DNA of 64,000 nucleotides, taken from the NCBI GenBank assembly GCA_050694055.1, contig JBOGWX010000035.1:6735-70734 (forward strand), read 5' to 3'. Origin of the DNA: WHSV01 sp050694055. GTDB taxonomy: Bacteria; Actinomycetota; CADDZG01; WHSQ01. Position numbers and translations under genes: made by a program. Every line of letters starts with the position of its first letter. Position 1 is the first letter of the stretch. Positions 1 to 8,683 of this stretch are shown piece by piece. Under the pieces are notes generated by a model, which worked only from the letters and a program-made list of their open reading frames with translations, ran no database searches and was not told the DNA's origin.

Positions 1-290
1 CCATCGTGATAGATCGACCCGTTTGAGGCCATCGAACGGGCATGGCGACGGGCAACGTAGCCGAGCTGCTTGTCCCGTTCGAGACGCTTCTTGCCGTTGC
101 GATGACGCATGTTGTTGATCTTCCTTAGAAAGCAGCGCTCGCTTTTTTTGAACGAGTACTTTGCGACCGGCTCTGCGTCGGTCAAGGATCTCGGCGTCGA
201 CGGCACGAGGCTCAATACAAGAATTGCAACCACACCCAAGACTGCGGCCGGCAGAACTCTCGGGACAAGCGCACCACGAAACACGCGCAT
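1..290 (-). CDS. CAP (SCP/PR1-like) domain secreted protein, 5' part only
   Basis: Reads leftward off the window edge, so only the first 96 or so residues are visible. The ATG at 290 follows an AGGAG ribosome site 7 bases away. Residues about 8-30 form a hydrophobic signal or anchor segment. From about residue 50 the sequence matches the start of a CAP domain: E-x-C-F-L-x-x-I-N-x-x-R, then L-x-x-D-x-x-L, then A-R-x-H-A-x-x-M-A and a following H in I-Y-H-D, which in this family is a metal or active-site histidine. CAP proteins are extracellular; their bacterial role is mostly unknown. An internal ATG at 110 gives a fragment that superficially looks like L17, but the upstream signal peptide and ribosome site favour 290. 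Confidence 0.7.
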   Translation of the reverse strand, partial: MRVFRGALVPRVLPAAVLGVVAILVLSLVPSTPRSLTDAEPVAKYSFKKSERCFLRKINNMRHRNGKKRLERDKQLGYVARRHARSMASNGSIYHD

Positions 291-433
291 GAACGACTCC
301 TTCCAGTTCGTTATGCCAACGGACTCCCGCGACGAAGTCAGTGAGAAGAAGTACCACGTTTGCATGAGAGCCGACTCGATAATCGGCGACCGTCGGTGAC
401 CGCTCGGACACTTCAAGTGAGAGTTACCAGGTC

Positions 434-853
434 ATGGACCGCAGAAAAAACTTCGACGAGTCTAGACAACAGGGGTTGGGTCATTCAGTGTGTTCATCCA
501 TGACCCTGGGGGAGCGTCGCACTGTGCTCATCGTGGACGATGACGAAGAGATTCGGCACGCACTTCGTCTTTTATGCGAATCGGAAGATATGGAGGTGGT
601 GGGCGAGGCCGCCAACGGCGTAGAGGCAGTGCCACTCGCCCTCAATCACCAACCAGATTTCGTCATTCTCGACTACATGTTGCCGCGCCTCGACGGTGAG
701 GGCGCGGCCGAGATCCTGCGGGCCGTGATTCCCGAGACCAAGATCGTGGCCTTCTCGGCCATGCTCGAACAACAACCGGCCTGGGCGGACGCGTATCTGA
801 ACAAGGACCGCATAGCCGAGCTCATGCCCCTGCTGCGCACGTTCATCAGATAA
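434..853 (+). CDS. Single-domain response regulator (CheY-like receiver)
   Basis: A receiver domain with no output domain, 139 aa. The acidic triad is D35-D37, the phospho-acceptor is D80 in the motif V-I-L-D-Y-M-L-P, the switch Ser is S108 and the conserved Lys is K124. Such stand-alone receivers act by protein-protein contact or in phosphorelays. The nearest histidine kinase in the window is about 36 kb away, so the partner is unknown. The start is uncertain: residues 1-28 are not receiver sequence, and an ATG at 500 would remove most of them; neither start has a strong ribosome site. It is divergent from the CAP gene, with the shared promoter region at 291-433. Confidence 0.75.
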   Translation: MDRRKNFDESRQQGLGHSVCSSMTLGERRTVLIVDDDEEIRHALRLLCESEDMEVVGEAANGVEAVPLALNHQPDFVILDYMLPRLDGEGAAEILRAVIPETKIVAFSAMLEQQPAWADAYLNKDRIAELMPLLRTFIR

Positions 854-904
854 CCGCGACTGCATGGCGCGCGGCCGCGCGCCACCTTGCTAACCTTCTA
901 TTCC

Positions 905-1408
905 ATGGCAAAGGAATCCACGTTCGACGTCGTGTCCGAGGTCGACCTGCAGGAGGTCCGCAACGCCGTCGACCAGGCGAGTCGCGAGATCTCCCAGCGC
1001 TACGACTTCAAAGGGACCGACTCGAGCATCGAGCTCGCCGAGGACGGCGGCTCCCAAGTCATGCGCATCCACTCCAGCACCGAGCAAAAGGTGAAGGACT
1101 GCGTCAAGGTGCTGGAGGAAAAGCTAGTCAAGCGCAAGGTCGCGCTCAAGGCAGTGTCGCACGGAAAAATCGAGCAGGCCGCGGGGGGCACGGCGCGTCA
1201 GACGCTCACCTTGAACCAGGGCATCTCCACCGACAAGGCGAAAGAGATAGTCAAATTCGTCAAGGATATGAAGGTGAAGGCGCAGGGCAGCGTCCAGGGT
1301 GACCAGGTGCGAGTGTCGGCGAAGTCGAGGGACACGTTGCAGGACATCATCGCGGCCCTGAAGGAAAAGGACTTCGGCATCCCGCTTCAGTTCACGAACT
1401 ACCGCTAA
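905..1408 (+). CDS. yajQ: YajQ family nucleotide-binding protein
   Basis: 167 aa, the normal length for the UPF0234/YajQ family. The start is the internal ATG giving M-A-K-E-S-T-F-D, the family's usual N-terminus; an upstream TTG would add six residues not found in the family. Family hallmarks are S-E-V-D at the start, R-Y-D-F-K-G near residue 35, and the C-terminal K-D-F-G-I-P-L-Q-F-T-N-Y-R. Some members bind cyclic di-GMP and act as transcription co-factors; others bind tRNA or GTP in vitro. No clear Shine-Dalgarno precedes the ATG, so the message may be leaderless. An HD-GYP phosphodiesterase lies at 20.5 kb, but any link is inference. Confidence 0.92.
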   Translation: MAKESTFDVVSEVDLQEVRNAVDQASREISQRYDFKGTDSSIELAEDGGSQVMRIHSSTEQKVKDCVKVLEEKLVKRKVALKAVSHGKIEQAAGGTARQTLTLNQGISTDKAKEIVKFVKDMKVKAQGSVQGDQVRVSAKSRDTLQDIIAALKEKDFGIPLQFTNYR

Positions 1409-1457
1409 GACGCGCCGTCGAACTCTCACCTGAGGAGTTACGCAGGTCGCGGTGAGC

Positions 1458-2087
1458 TCAAGCGAGCTCCAGTAGCGCCTCTACCTCGGGGATCGACTGA
1501 CCCGGGAACTTGTGGAGCACCGTCGTCATGCCCGCTCCCTGCGCCGCCTTGAGATGGCCCGGATGGTCGTCGACGAACACGCAGTCCTCGGGCTTTAGGT
1601 CTAGCCTGTCGATGGTCAGCTTGAAGATGGCCGGGTCCGGCTTCCGTAAACCCACCTCGCCCGAGATCACGACCACGTCGAACAGGTCGTTGATACGCGC
1701 CAGCGGGTACAGGCCCAGTCCCCACGAGTTCGACAGCAGCGCCGTCTTAAAGCCTCGCGCCCGTGCGCGCTCGACCAGCTCGAACATGTCCTCCTCGAGC
1801 TCGAGAGCCTCGAACAAACGATCTACCAGGCCCCCATGAGCGATGTCCACGCCTGAGTACTCACTGAGTCGATGGGCAAAGGCGACGGCGAAGTGCTCTT
1901 CGGACATCCGCCCCGTCTCGAAGTCGGTCACGAGCGCGTCCTCCGACCCCATGTAGGCACTCAGTGCGGCTCGTACCAGATGCTGCATCTCGATCCCGTG
2001 GGCTATCGCGAACGCCGCCATTGCGTCCTCGAGCGAGCTGGTCAGCACGCCACCGAAGTCGACGACCAGGGCTCTGTAGGAGCTCAT
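1458..2087 (-). CDS. HAD-family hydrolase (ACAD10 N-domain-like)
   Basis: 209 aa; last gene of a three-gene operon. Motif I is V-D-F-G-G-V-L-T, with the nucleophile Asp but Gly in place of the second Asp, as in the HAD domain of mammalian ACAD10. Motif II is L-L-S-N-S, then K-P-D-P-A-I-F, and motif IV is F-V-D-D-H-P. The start is the ATG at 2087, which overlaps the stop of the kinase gene as ATGA; longer reading upstream runs through the kinase gene in another frame. Predicted cytosolic phosphatase or dehalogenase-type hydrolase. The operon context suggests a role on a phosphorylated acyl-CoA or a side product, which is inference. Confidence 0.85.
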   Translation of the reverse strand: MSSYRALVVDFGGVLTSSLEDAMAAFAIAHGIEMQHLVRAALSAYMGSEDALVTDFETGRMSEEHFAVAFAHRLSEYSGVDIAHGGLVDRLFEALELEEDMFELVERARARGFKTALLSNSWGLGLYPLARINDLFDVVVISGEVGLRKPDPAIFKLTIDRLDLKPEDCVFVDDHPGHLKAAQGAGMTTVLHKFPGQSIPEVEALLELA

Positions 2088-3130
2088 GAACGCCTCGCTA
2101 CCTCCAGTCCCCGGCGCGCCAGAACCGGAACCCCGTCGGCCATTCGAGCAAAGAAGGGGTCGTCGGTCACGCCCGCAAGGTGACGGGCGTACGACCCCTC
2201 GAGCAGGATGGCCAGCTTCCATGTCGCCAGCACCCGGTACCAATCGAGCGCCGACGTGTCCCCGCCCGTGGCTTGTTCGTAGCGCTCGACCAACTCGGCG
2301 CGAGAGCAAAAGCCCGGTAGACGAGTCACGCGATTGAGATCCGCAAAGACATCGTCGCCTCCCTCACTCTCCTCGAGCCAGAACGATGTCATCCAGCCCA
2401 GATCGGCGAGGGGATCACCGAGCGTCGACATCTCCCAGTCGAGGATCGACACCAGGCGTGCCGGCGGCTCGAATGCGAACATGAGGTTGTCGAGTTTGTA
2501 GTCCCCGTGAACGAGTGTGGTTGAGGATGATTCCGGCCGGTTGTCGTCCAACCACTCGCCGAGCTCTTCGAGTTCGGGAACGGGTCTCGTCATGGGCAGG
2601 GTCAACTCGAGCTGGCCGCTCCAGCGTCTGAGCTGCCGCTGCAGGTAGCCATCCCTCTTGCCGAAGTCACCCAAACCGCAGGCATCGACATCCACGGAAT
2701 GGAGCTCTACGAGCGCGTCCACGACCTCTTCTCCGATTGCGGCTCTGGCCGTCTCACCGAACGCCTTCGGAAGCTCCGCTCGAATCACCAGACCCTCGAC
2801 CCGCTCCATGAGGTAGAAGGGCACTCCGATCACGGATTCGTCATCGCACGCAAGAACCGTCGCCGGGGAACGCACGAGGCTGGAGTCGAGGGCATGAAGC
2901 ACGCGGTACTCGCGGTTGACGTCGTGAGCCGTGGGCAGGAACGCCCCGCTCGGCGGGCGGCGCAGCACGTAATCTCCGGTTCCGTACCTGACGAAGAAGG
3001 TCTCGTTCGAATGCCCCGCCTGATGCCGCTGCACCGAGAGCTCGGACCGCGCGCCGAAGTGCGTATCGAGATAGCTCTTGAGCGCCACCTCGTCGATCAG
3101 CGGGCGCGCCTCGAGCGGGGCGTCCGTCAA
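2084..3130 (-). CDS. APH-type phosphotransferase, ACAD10/11 or LvaA-like kinase
   Basis: 348 aa kinase-like fold of the aminoglycoside phosphotransferase/choline kinase group. Visible motifs: N-terminal V-L-R-R-P-P nucleotide loop, catalytic V-H-G-D-Y-K-L-D-N and the metal-binding I-L-D-W-E. The P-x-G near the N-terminus followed by A-H-D-V-x-R-E-Y is typical of the subgroup fused to or adjacent to acyl-CoA dehydrogenases. Related enzymes (LvaA in Pseudomonas levulinate catabolism; the kinase domain of ACAD10/11) phosphorylate the 4-hydroxyl of 4-hydroxyacyl-CoA. It overlaps the upstream dehydrogenase and the downstream HAD gene by 4 bp each, so the three are probably made in fixed ratio. Substrate here is inferred, not shown. 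Confidence 0.88.
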   Translation of the reverse strand: MTDAPLEARPLIDEVALKSYLDTHFGARSELSVQRHQAGHSNETFFVRYGTGDYVLRRPPSGAFLPTAHDVNREYRVLHALDSSLVRSPATVLACDDESVIGVPFYLMERVEGLVIRAELPKAFGETARAAIGEEVVDALVELHSVDVDACGLGDFGKRDGYLQRQLRRWSGQLELTLPMTRPVPELEELGEWLDDNRPESSSTTLVHGDYKLDNLMFAFEPPARLVSILDWEMSTLGDPLADLGWMTSFWLEESEGGDDVFADLNRVTRLPGFCSRAELVERYEQATGGDTSALDWYRVLATWKLAILLEGSYARHLAGVTDDPFFARMADGVPVLARRGLEVARRS

Positions 3131-4347
3131 GCGATGCCCCCGGTCGCGCTCTTGGTTCCTTCGCCGCTCATCGCGGCCTTGAGTACGTTGCGTGCGATAA
3201 CCATGCGATGGACCTCGCTGGGCCCGTCGTAGATGCGAGCGGCGCGCGCATCTCGGTAGAAGCGCTCGAGCGGCAGATCTTGCGAATAGCCGAGGGAACC
3301 ATGCACCTGCAGAGCACGATCGACCACCGAGTTGAGGATCTCACTTACGTAGACCTTGGCCATCGAGACCTCCTGACGATACTCGTCACCTCGCTCGATC
3401 AAATAGGCAGCATGGAGCACCATCAGCCGGGCCGCGTACAACTCGATGGCCGAGTCGGCCAGCCAATTCTGAACCGTCTGGCGCCTGGCAAGTGGTTCAC
3501 CGAAGGTCTCACGAGTCAGCGCGCGTTCGGCCGCGAGGTCGAGGGAACGCTGCGCCACACCGATCCATCGCATGCAGTGAGCCAGACGAGCAGGACCGAG
3601 CCGCACCTGGGCGAGCTTGTAGCCCTCACCCAGGTCACCCAGCAGGGCGTCCCGCTCCACCCGGCAGTCTTCCAAGAGAACCTCGCAGTGCCCGCCCGGT
3701 GAGCTGGTTCCCATGACGGGAACCTCTCGGATGAGCTTCCAACCGGGGTTGTCCTCGTCCACCAGAAAGAGCGAGTACGCGTTTCTGTCTCCCGCAACCC
3801 CCGTGCGAGCGACGACGATCGCAAAAGCCGCACCCGCGGCGCCGCTGATGAACCACTTCTCTCCGTTGATGACCCAACCCTCACCCTCTCGGCGCGCCGC
3901 GGTCTGGAGCCCGAGCGGATCGGACCCGGCGGCCCGCTCCGTCATGGCGAAGCACGATCGCACGCGACCCTCTGCCAGCGGTCTGAGATAGCGTTCGTGC
4001 TGCTCGGGTGTGCCCGCGTACAACAGAAGGTGCATGTTGCCCTCATCGGGGGCCATTGCGTTCAGTCCCAAGGACGCCATGGCAGAGACTCCGCACTCCT
4101 GGGAGACGATCGCCATCCCGAGGGGGCCGAGCCCAAGACCGCCCCACTCGGCGGGAAGGTGGGGGTTGAACAGGTCGCGCTCCTTGGCCTCCGCACGCAA
4201 CCGTTCGATCGCAGCGTTGAACCGCTCGCCCTCGATCTCGACGTCGGTTCCGAGTGCGTTCTCTGCCGGAAGAACGACCTCCCGAACGAAAGCCGCCACG
4301 GCCTTCTGCACCTTCGCGATGTCCGCAGGCAGTTCGAAGTCGATCAT
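3127..4347 (-). CDS. Acyl-CoA dehydrogenase, ACAD10/11-like
   Basis: 406 aa flavoprotein of the acyl-CoA dehydrogenase superfamily. The FAD/substrate motif C-F-A-M-T-E-R-A-A-G-S-D and the C-terminal Q-V-H-G-S-L-G-Y plus I-Y-D-G-P-S-E-V-H-R are present. The start ATG at 4347 follows a GGAGGAG ribosome site; an upstream in-frame extension of 30 residues is unlike the family. First gene of the coupled dehydrogenase-kinase-HAD operon and divergent from ctaC with only 55 bp between them. In the LvaC/ACAD11 pathway such a dehydrogenase acts on the 4-phosphoacyl-CoA to move the hydroxyl toward C3 so that beta-oxidation can proceed. That role is by analogy. Confidence 0.92.
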   Translation of the reverse strand: MIDFELPADIAKVQKAVAAFVREVVLPAENALGTDVEIEGERFNAAIERLRAEAKERDLFNPHLPAEWGGLGLGPLGMAIVSQECGVSAMASLGLNAMAPDEGNMHLLLYAGTPEQHERYLRPLAEGRVRSCFAMTERAAGSDPLGLQTAARREGEGWVINGEKWFISGAAGAAFAIVVARTGVAGDRNAYSLFLVDEDNPGWKLIREVPVMGTSSPGGHCEVLLEDCRVERDALLGDLGEGYKLAQVRLGPARLAHCMRWIGVAQRSLDLAAERALTRETFGEPLARRQTVQNWLADSAIELYAARLMVLHAAYLIERGDEYRQEVSMAKVYVSEILNSVVDRALQVHGSLGYSQDLPLERFYRDARAARIYDGPSEVHRMVIARNVLKAAMSGEGTKSATGGIA

Positions 4348-4402
4348 CGAATCGCTCCTCCAAGTGGTACTCGTAGTCTGGGGTACCTGTACGCTCGTCA
4401 GA

Positions 4403-5140
4403 ATGTCGTCACGTCGGTCGATCGTACTTCTGGGCACTGCTTGCTCAACCGTCGCCGTCGCCGGCTGTGCGCCTCAGCCGGTCAACTCCCAGGGTGAGGA
4501 GATCAAGGGTCTATACGACCTGTTCACGATAGTCGCCGCGGTCATCTTCGTCCTGGTTGCCGGGCTAATCGCGTGGAGCATTCTCAGCTACCGAGCCAGG
4601 CCGGGGGACAACGAGCTCCCCGAACAGTTCCACTCCAACGTAAAGCTGGAGCTCTTGTGGTTCGCCATCCCCACGCTCATCGTCATCGGGCTCTTCGTCT
4701 CGTCGACCCTCGTGCTCAACAGGATCAACGACGAGGCTGAGGATCCGGTCGCCATCGTCAACGTCGAGGGATTCCAGTGGGGCTGGCGCTTTCAGTACGA
4801 GGGCGAGGATGTGTCGATCATCAGCAGACCCGATGAGCCCGCCGCCATTTCGCTGCCGGTGGGCGAGCCGGTCACCTTCGTCATCACCTCCAATGACGTG
4901 CAGCACTCGTTCTACATCACGGAGTTTCTGTTGAAGCGGGACGCCGTTCCGGGTAGAGAGAACCGTTTACCCATCACCATCGACGAGGAGGGCACCTACA
5001 ACGGTCGCTGCGCAGAGTTCTGTGGTCTCCTGCATTACGAGATGCCGTTCATCATCAACGCGGTGCCGCCGGAGGAATATCGCGCCTGGTTGGACGAACA
5101 GACCGGCGATCAAGAACAGGTGGGGCAGGCACGTGGCTAA
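4403..5140 (+). CDS. ctaC: Cytochrome c oxidase subunit II (lipoprotein)
   Basis: 245 aa. The start at 4403 gives a lipoprotein signal with the lipobox V-A-G-C at about residues 21-24; further upstream the frame is antisense to the dehydrogenase gene and not convincing. Two membrane helices follow (about 41-64 and 86-106), then the periplasmic cupredoxin domain. The binuclear CuA site is complete: Q-H-S-F upstream and [12 protein letters not shown] near the C-terminus. There is no fused cytochrome c domain, as expected where a diheme QcrC delivers electrons. ctaD follows after 14 bp. Confidence 0.95.
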   Translation: MSSRRSIVLLGTACSTVAVAGCAPQPVNSQGEEIKGLYDLFTIVAAVIFVLVAGLIAWSILSYRARPGDNELPEQFHSNVKLELLWFAIPTLIVIGLFVSSTLVLNRINDEAEDPVAIVNVEGFQWGWRFQYEGEDVSIISRPDEPAAISLPVGEPVTFVITSNDVQHSFYITEFLLKRDAVPGRENRLPITIDEEGTYNGRCAEFCGLLHYEMPFIINAVPPEEYRAWLDEQTGDQEQVGQARG

Positions 5141-5154
5141 CGAGGGAGCGGCTC

Positions 5155-6852
5155 ATGGCGACGGTTGACACGACCGCGCCGCCAGACGTGCGCCAGCACG
5201 AGCGCGCGGGTCTCCTCGACTACGCGACCACGACGGACCACAAGAAGATCGGCGTCCTCTACATCTACACCTCGATGTTCTTCTTCCTTCTCGCCGGAGT
5301 GCTCGCGTTGTTCATGCGAGCCGAACTGGCCGAGCCGGGTCTTCAGTTCCTTGACAACCAGACCTACAACGAGTTCTTCACGATGCACGGCACCGCGATG
5401 ATGTTCTTCTTCATCGTCCCCCTGGCGTTGGGCTTCGCCAACTACTTCATCCCCCTGCACATCGGCGCGCCGGACGTCGCCTACCCGCGCGTCAACGCGC
5501 TGACCTACTGGTTGTTCCTGCTCGGAGGGCTGACGGCGTTCTCCGGCTTCTTCACCTCGGGGGGCGCCGCCAGCTTCGGATGGACGGGGTACGTGCCGCT
5601 GTCGGACGGCACTTATTCGCCGGGCACGGGAGGCGACCTGTGGGTCATCGGTCTCACATTGTCGGGTGTGTCGGGGACCTTGGGGGCGGTTAACTTCGTC
5701 GCAACGGTCTTCGGGATGCGGGCGCCGGGAATGACGATGTTCCGGCTGCCGATCTTCGTCTGGAACATGCTCGTGGTGAGCGCACTGATCTTGTTCACCT
5801 TCCCGGTACTCACCGCCGCGCTCGCGATGCTGTTCATCGACCGGAACTTCGGAGGTGGGTTCTTCGATCCAGCCCAGGGCGGCGACCCCATCCTTTGGCA
5901 GCATCTGTTCTGGTTCTTCGGCCACCCCGAGGTGTATATCGCGATACTTCCGTTCTTCGGCGTGATCACGGAGATCATCCCCGTGTTCGCGCGCAAGCCG
6001 CTGTTCGGATATCGGGGTTTCGTTCTGGCCACGCTGCTCATCGGCGCCTACAGCTTCTCGGTGTGGGCACACCATATGTTCACCACCGGCGCGGTCGACG
6101 GGCCGTTCTTCTCGGCAACCTCGATGCTGATCGCGGTGCCGACGGGGATCAAGTTCTTCAACTGGATCTCAACCATGTGGCGGGGCAAGATCAGATTCGC
6201 CTCGCCGATGCTGTTCGCGCTCGGCTTCCTCTTCATGTTCTTAATGGGTGGTGTGACTGGAGTGTTCCTCGCATCCCCCCCGATCGACTTCGCCACCCAC
6301 GACACCTATTACGTGGTCGCGCATTTCCACTACGTGCTGTTCGGTGGGAGCGTCTTCGCAGTGTTCGCGGGACTCTACTACTGGGGGCCGAAGATCTGGG
6401 GGCGTATGTTCGACGAGCGTCTGGCGAGAATCCACTTCTGGCTCATGCTGATCGGGTTCAACATGACTTTCTTTCCGATGCACCAGCTGGGACTCGACGG
6501 GATGCCGAGACGCTATGCTGACTATGCGGCCGACACCGGGTGGCAACCACTAAACCTGCTTGCCACCGCCGGATCCTTCATCATGGCGCTTTCGATCGTT
6601 GTCTTCTTGCTGAACTTCGTGAAGATGAAGCGTTCGGGTCCGCTCGCGGGCGACGATCCATGGGGCGGCTACACGCTCGAGTGGGGAACGACTTCGCCAC
6701 CGCCCCACCACAACTTCAAGCGATTGCCTCGCATCCGGTCCGAGCGCCCGGTGTTCGACGAGAAGCACGCCGACGAGCTCGCGGCTCGTCCGTCTAGTGA
6801 GGCAAAGTCGGGAACCGACATGAGGAAGAACACAGAGGATCGACGTGGCTGA
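5155..6852 (+). CDS. ctaD: Cytochrome c oxidase subunit I
   Basis: 565 aa heme-copper oxidase catalytic subunit with about 12 membrane helices. The low-spin heme ligand region is F-T-M-H-G-T-A-M-M; the CuB His and crosslinked Tyr lie in [10 protein letters not shown]; the H-H-M-F pair and V-V-A-H-F-H-Y-V-L give the remaining CuB and heme ligands. These make it a type A, aa3-like proton-pumping oxidase. The ATG follows GGGAGCGG. The C-terminal 60 or so residues are a hydrophilic tail. The last 8 bp overlap the next gene. The gene for subunit III is not in this cluster. Confidence 0.97.
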   Translation: MATVDTTAPPDVRQHERAGLLDYATTTDHKKIGVLYIYTSMFFFLLAGVLALFMRAELAEPGLQFLDNQTYNEFFTMHGTAMMFFFIVPLALGFANYFIPLHIGAPDVAYPRVNALTYWLFLLGGLTAFSGFFTSGGAASFGWTGYVPLSDGTYSPGTGGDLWVIGLTLSGVSGTLGAVNFVATVFGMRAPGMTMFRLPIFVWNMLVVSALILFTFPVLTAALAMLFIDRNFGGGFFDPAQGGDPILWQHLFWFFGHPEVYIAILPFFGVITEIIPVFARKPLFGYRGFVLATLLIGAYSFSVWAHHMFTTGAVDGPFFSATSMLIAVPTGIKFFNWISTMWRGKIRFASPMLFALGFLFMFLMGGVTGVFLASPPIDFATHDTYYVVAHFHYVLFGGSVFAVFAGLYYWGPKIWGRMFDERLARIHFWLMLIGFNMTFFPMHQLGLDGMPRRYADYAADTGWQPLNLLATAGSFIMALSIVVFLLNFVKMKRSGPLAGDDPWGGYTLEWGTTSPPPHHNFKRLPRIRSERPVFDEKHADELAARPSSEAKSGTDMRKNTEDRRG

Positions 6853-7279
6853 GGAGGTCCGCTTCTTCCTGCGTACGGCCGTCTACACGCTGTTCGTTAC
6901 GGTCGTCTACTGGTTCTTCAGCTATGAGATCGCCGGCTCCATCCTGTTGCTGACATTGGGACTCTCCGCCGTCTTCTTCGTCGTGGTCGGAGTCGTCATG
7001 ATCCGCCACGCGCGCAACGACCTGGTGCCCGACGACACCCGTCCTGCGAACGCAATTCAGCGCACGCTCGGCTTCGACGAAGAAGAGGGGGACACCGTTA
7101 CTCCACCGCTCGTCATCGAGGACGACCCGCTTCCGTCGTCGAGCATCTGGCCGCTCGTGGCCGCCGTCGCGGCCCTGCTGCTGGGCCTGGGCTTGGTCTA
7201 TGGGGGGTGGATGTGGGGGCCGGGCGGGCTGTTGGCCGTCATCGCTCTCAGGGGCTGGGTGACCCAACTGGACGGGTAG
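6845..7279 (+). CDS. ctaF: Actinobacterial cytochrome c oxidase subunit IV-like protein
   Basis: 144 aa with a GTG start inside the end of ctaD. Four predicted membrane helices: two near the N-terminus (about 10-27 and 30-52), a charged acidic loop, then two more (about 100-118 and 122-137). Position directly after ctaD, helix layout and length match the CtaF subunit found in actinobacterial aa3 oxidases, where it stabilises the complex. Sequence conservation in this family is low, so the call leans on topology and context. It converges on qcrB with 32 bp between the stops, where no clear terminator hairpin is visible. Confidence 0.7.
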   Translation: MAEEVRFFLRTAVYTLFVTVVYWFFSYEIAGSILLLTLGLSAVFFVVVGVVMIRHARNDLVPDDTRPANAIQRTLGFDEEEGDTVTPPLVIEDDPLPSSSIWPLVAAVAALLLGLGLVYGGWMWGPGGLLAVIALRGWVTQLDG

Positions 7280-7311
7280 CTGCTGCTCAGAGAGTTGGGC
7301 CGGCGGAGCAC

Positions 7312-8670
7312 TTAGTCGTGAGGCACCTCTTCGAAGCCGCCCTCCGGGGTGCGCCTCAACCGCACCCCCTTGCTGCGTAGCAGCGGATGGGCCTCGGATG
7401 ATTGCAACTCCCTGCACAACCTGTAGGCGATGTAGCCACCTAGGACCGGTACGACGAACAGCCCTATGCGCAGGAACCACACCATCGCCTCGATGGGCAC
7501 GTTGAAGGTGAGCGCGAGAACGTCGTTACCCCCGGCGATCGTAAGAATCGTGACGTACAGGATGGCTCCAACCCCGATCGCGGTGCGAACCGGGCGATCG
7601 CGCGGCCTGTCGAGCATGTGATGCGCCTGAAGATCCTTGGTGAACCGCTGCTCGATCAGCGGCCACAGCGCCATCACGGTGAAGCCGATGCCGGGGATCA
7701 CGACTCCGGGGATGAACATCGAAGGAATCGTGATACCGAAGATGGTCGGCTCGAACGCGGGGAACAGACGGATCGCCCCCTCCAGCCAGCCCACGTACCA
7801 ATCGGGCTGGCTCGGCGCGCTCACGGCCGAGGCGTCGAACGGACCGTAGCTCCACACCGCGTTGATCTGCACGAGCCCTCCGAGAAGGGCCAGAACCGCA
7901 CCGGTGAGCAGCATGAGACCGAGCGATTTGAAGACCTGCTGAGGCCAGAACGCCTTTCCTACGACGTTCCGCTCGGTTCGTCCTTTGCCGGCGAACTGCG
8001 TGTGCTTCTGGCGCCACAGAATGCCGAGATGGACGGTGATGAGGCCGATGACCAGCGCCGGCAGCAACATGACGTGCAAGACGAACAGTCTCGAGATGAT
8101 GCCCTCGGTCGGGAACTCGCCACCGAAAACCAAGAACCCGAGATACGGGCCCACGAAGGGGATCGAGATGAGGGCCGAGTACGCGATACGTAAACCGGTT
8201 CCCGAGAGAAGGTCGTCCGGCAGCGAGTAACCAGTGAAACCCATGCCGATGGCGAGCACCAGCAGCGTGACGCCCACCATCCAGTTGATCTCCCGCGGCT
8301 TGCGAAAGGCTCCCGTGAAGAAGACACGCACCATGTGAGCGACGATCGACGCCACAAAGACCAGCGCCGCCCAGTGATGGATCTGCCGCATGACCAGACC
8401 GGCGCGCACCTCGAAGCTGAGACGAAGAACCGACTCGTAGGCGGCCGACATCTCCCGGCCGCGCAACGGTTCGTAGGAGCCCTCGTAGATGACCGGCGCC
8501 GCATCCGGCCGGTAGAACAAAGTCAGATAGGTCCCCGTCGCCACCAGGATGACGAAGCAGAAGAGCGCGATCTCCCCCAGCAGAAACGACCAATGGTCCG
8601 GAAAGATCTTCTTCAATCCCTTGCGCGCCCAATGGGCTGCGCCGAGGCGCTCGTCGACCCACTTCAACAT
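7312..8670 (-). CDS. qcrB: Cytochrome b subunit of the bcc complex
   Basis: 452 aa integral membrane protein of complex III. The heme ligand pairs are visible in I-H-H-W-A-A-L...V-A-H-M-V-R and, in the fourth helix, L-H-V-M-L-L-P...V-H-L-G-I-L-W. The N-terminal half carries the b-type hemes and the C-terminal half has further helices. It oxidises menaquinol and passes electrons to the Rieske centre and to the hemes b. It is the third gene of the qcrC-qcrA-qcrB operon, 13 bp after qcrA. Actinobacterial QcrB proteins are often longer than this, so the C-terminal extension is comparatively short. Confidence 0.95.
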   Translation of the reverse strand: MLKWVDERLGAAHWARKGLKKIFPDHWSFLLGEIALFCFVILVATGTYLTLFYRPDAAPVIYEGSYEPLRGREMSAAYESVLRLSFEVRAGLVMRQIHHWAALVFVASIVAHMVRVFFTGAFRKPREINWMVGVTLLVLAIGMGFTGYSLPDDLLSGTGLRIAYSALISIPFVGPYLGFLVFGGEFPTEGIISRLFVLHVMLLPALVIGLITVHLGILWRQKHTQFAGKGRTERNVVGKAFWPQQVFKSLGLMLLTGAVLALLGGLVQINAVWSYGPFDASAVSAPSQPDWYVGWLEGAIRLFPAFEPTIFGITIPSMFIPGVVIPGIGFTVMALWPLIEQRFTKDLQAHHMLDRPRDRPVRTAIGVGAILYVTILTIAGGNDVLALTFNVPIEAMVWFLRIGLFVVPVLGGYIAYRLCRELQSSEAHPLLRSKGVRLRRTPEGGFEEVPHD

Positions 8671-8683
8671 CCGAGCGACGCCT

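Noticed and set aside
1..110. Short leftward frame beginning M-R-H-R, like ribosomal protein L17
   Set aside because: The frame extends upstream to an ATG at 290 with a ribosome site and signal peptide, and the later residues fit a CAP domain.
109..399. 96-codon frame on the plus strand over the CAP gene
   Set aside because: It is antisense to the signal peptide of the CAP gene and shows no family similarity.
5137..6075. Long open frame antisense to ctaD
   Set aside because: A codon-bias shadow of a conserved gene; charged low-complexity sequence without domain or ribosome site. The same applies to the long antisense frames over groEL, the acyl-CoA synthetase, the ATP-grasp gene and nuoL.
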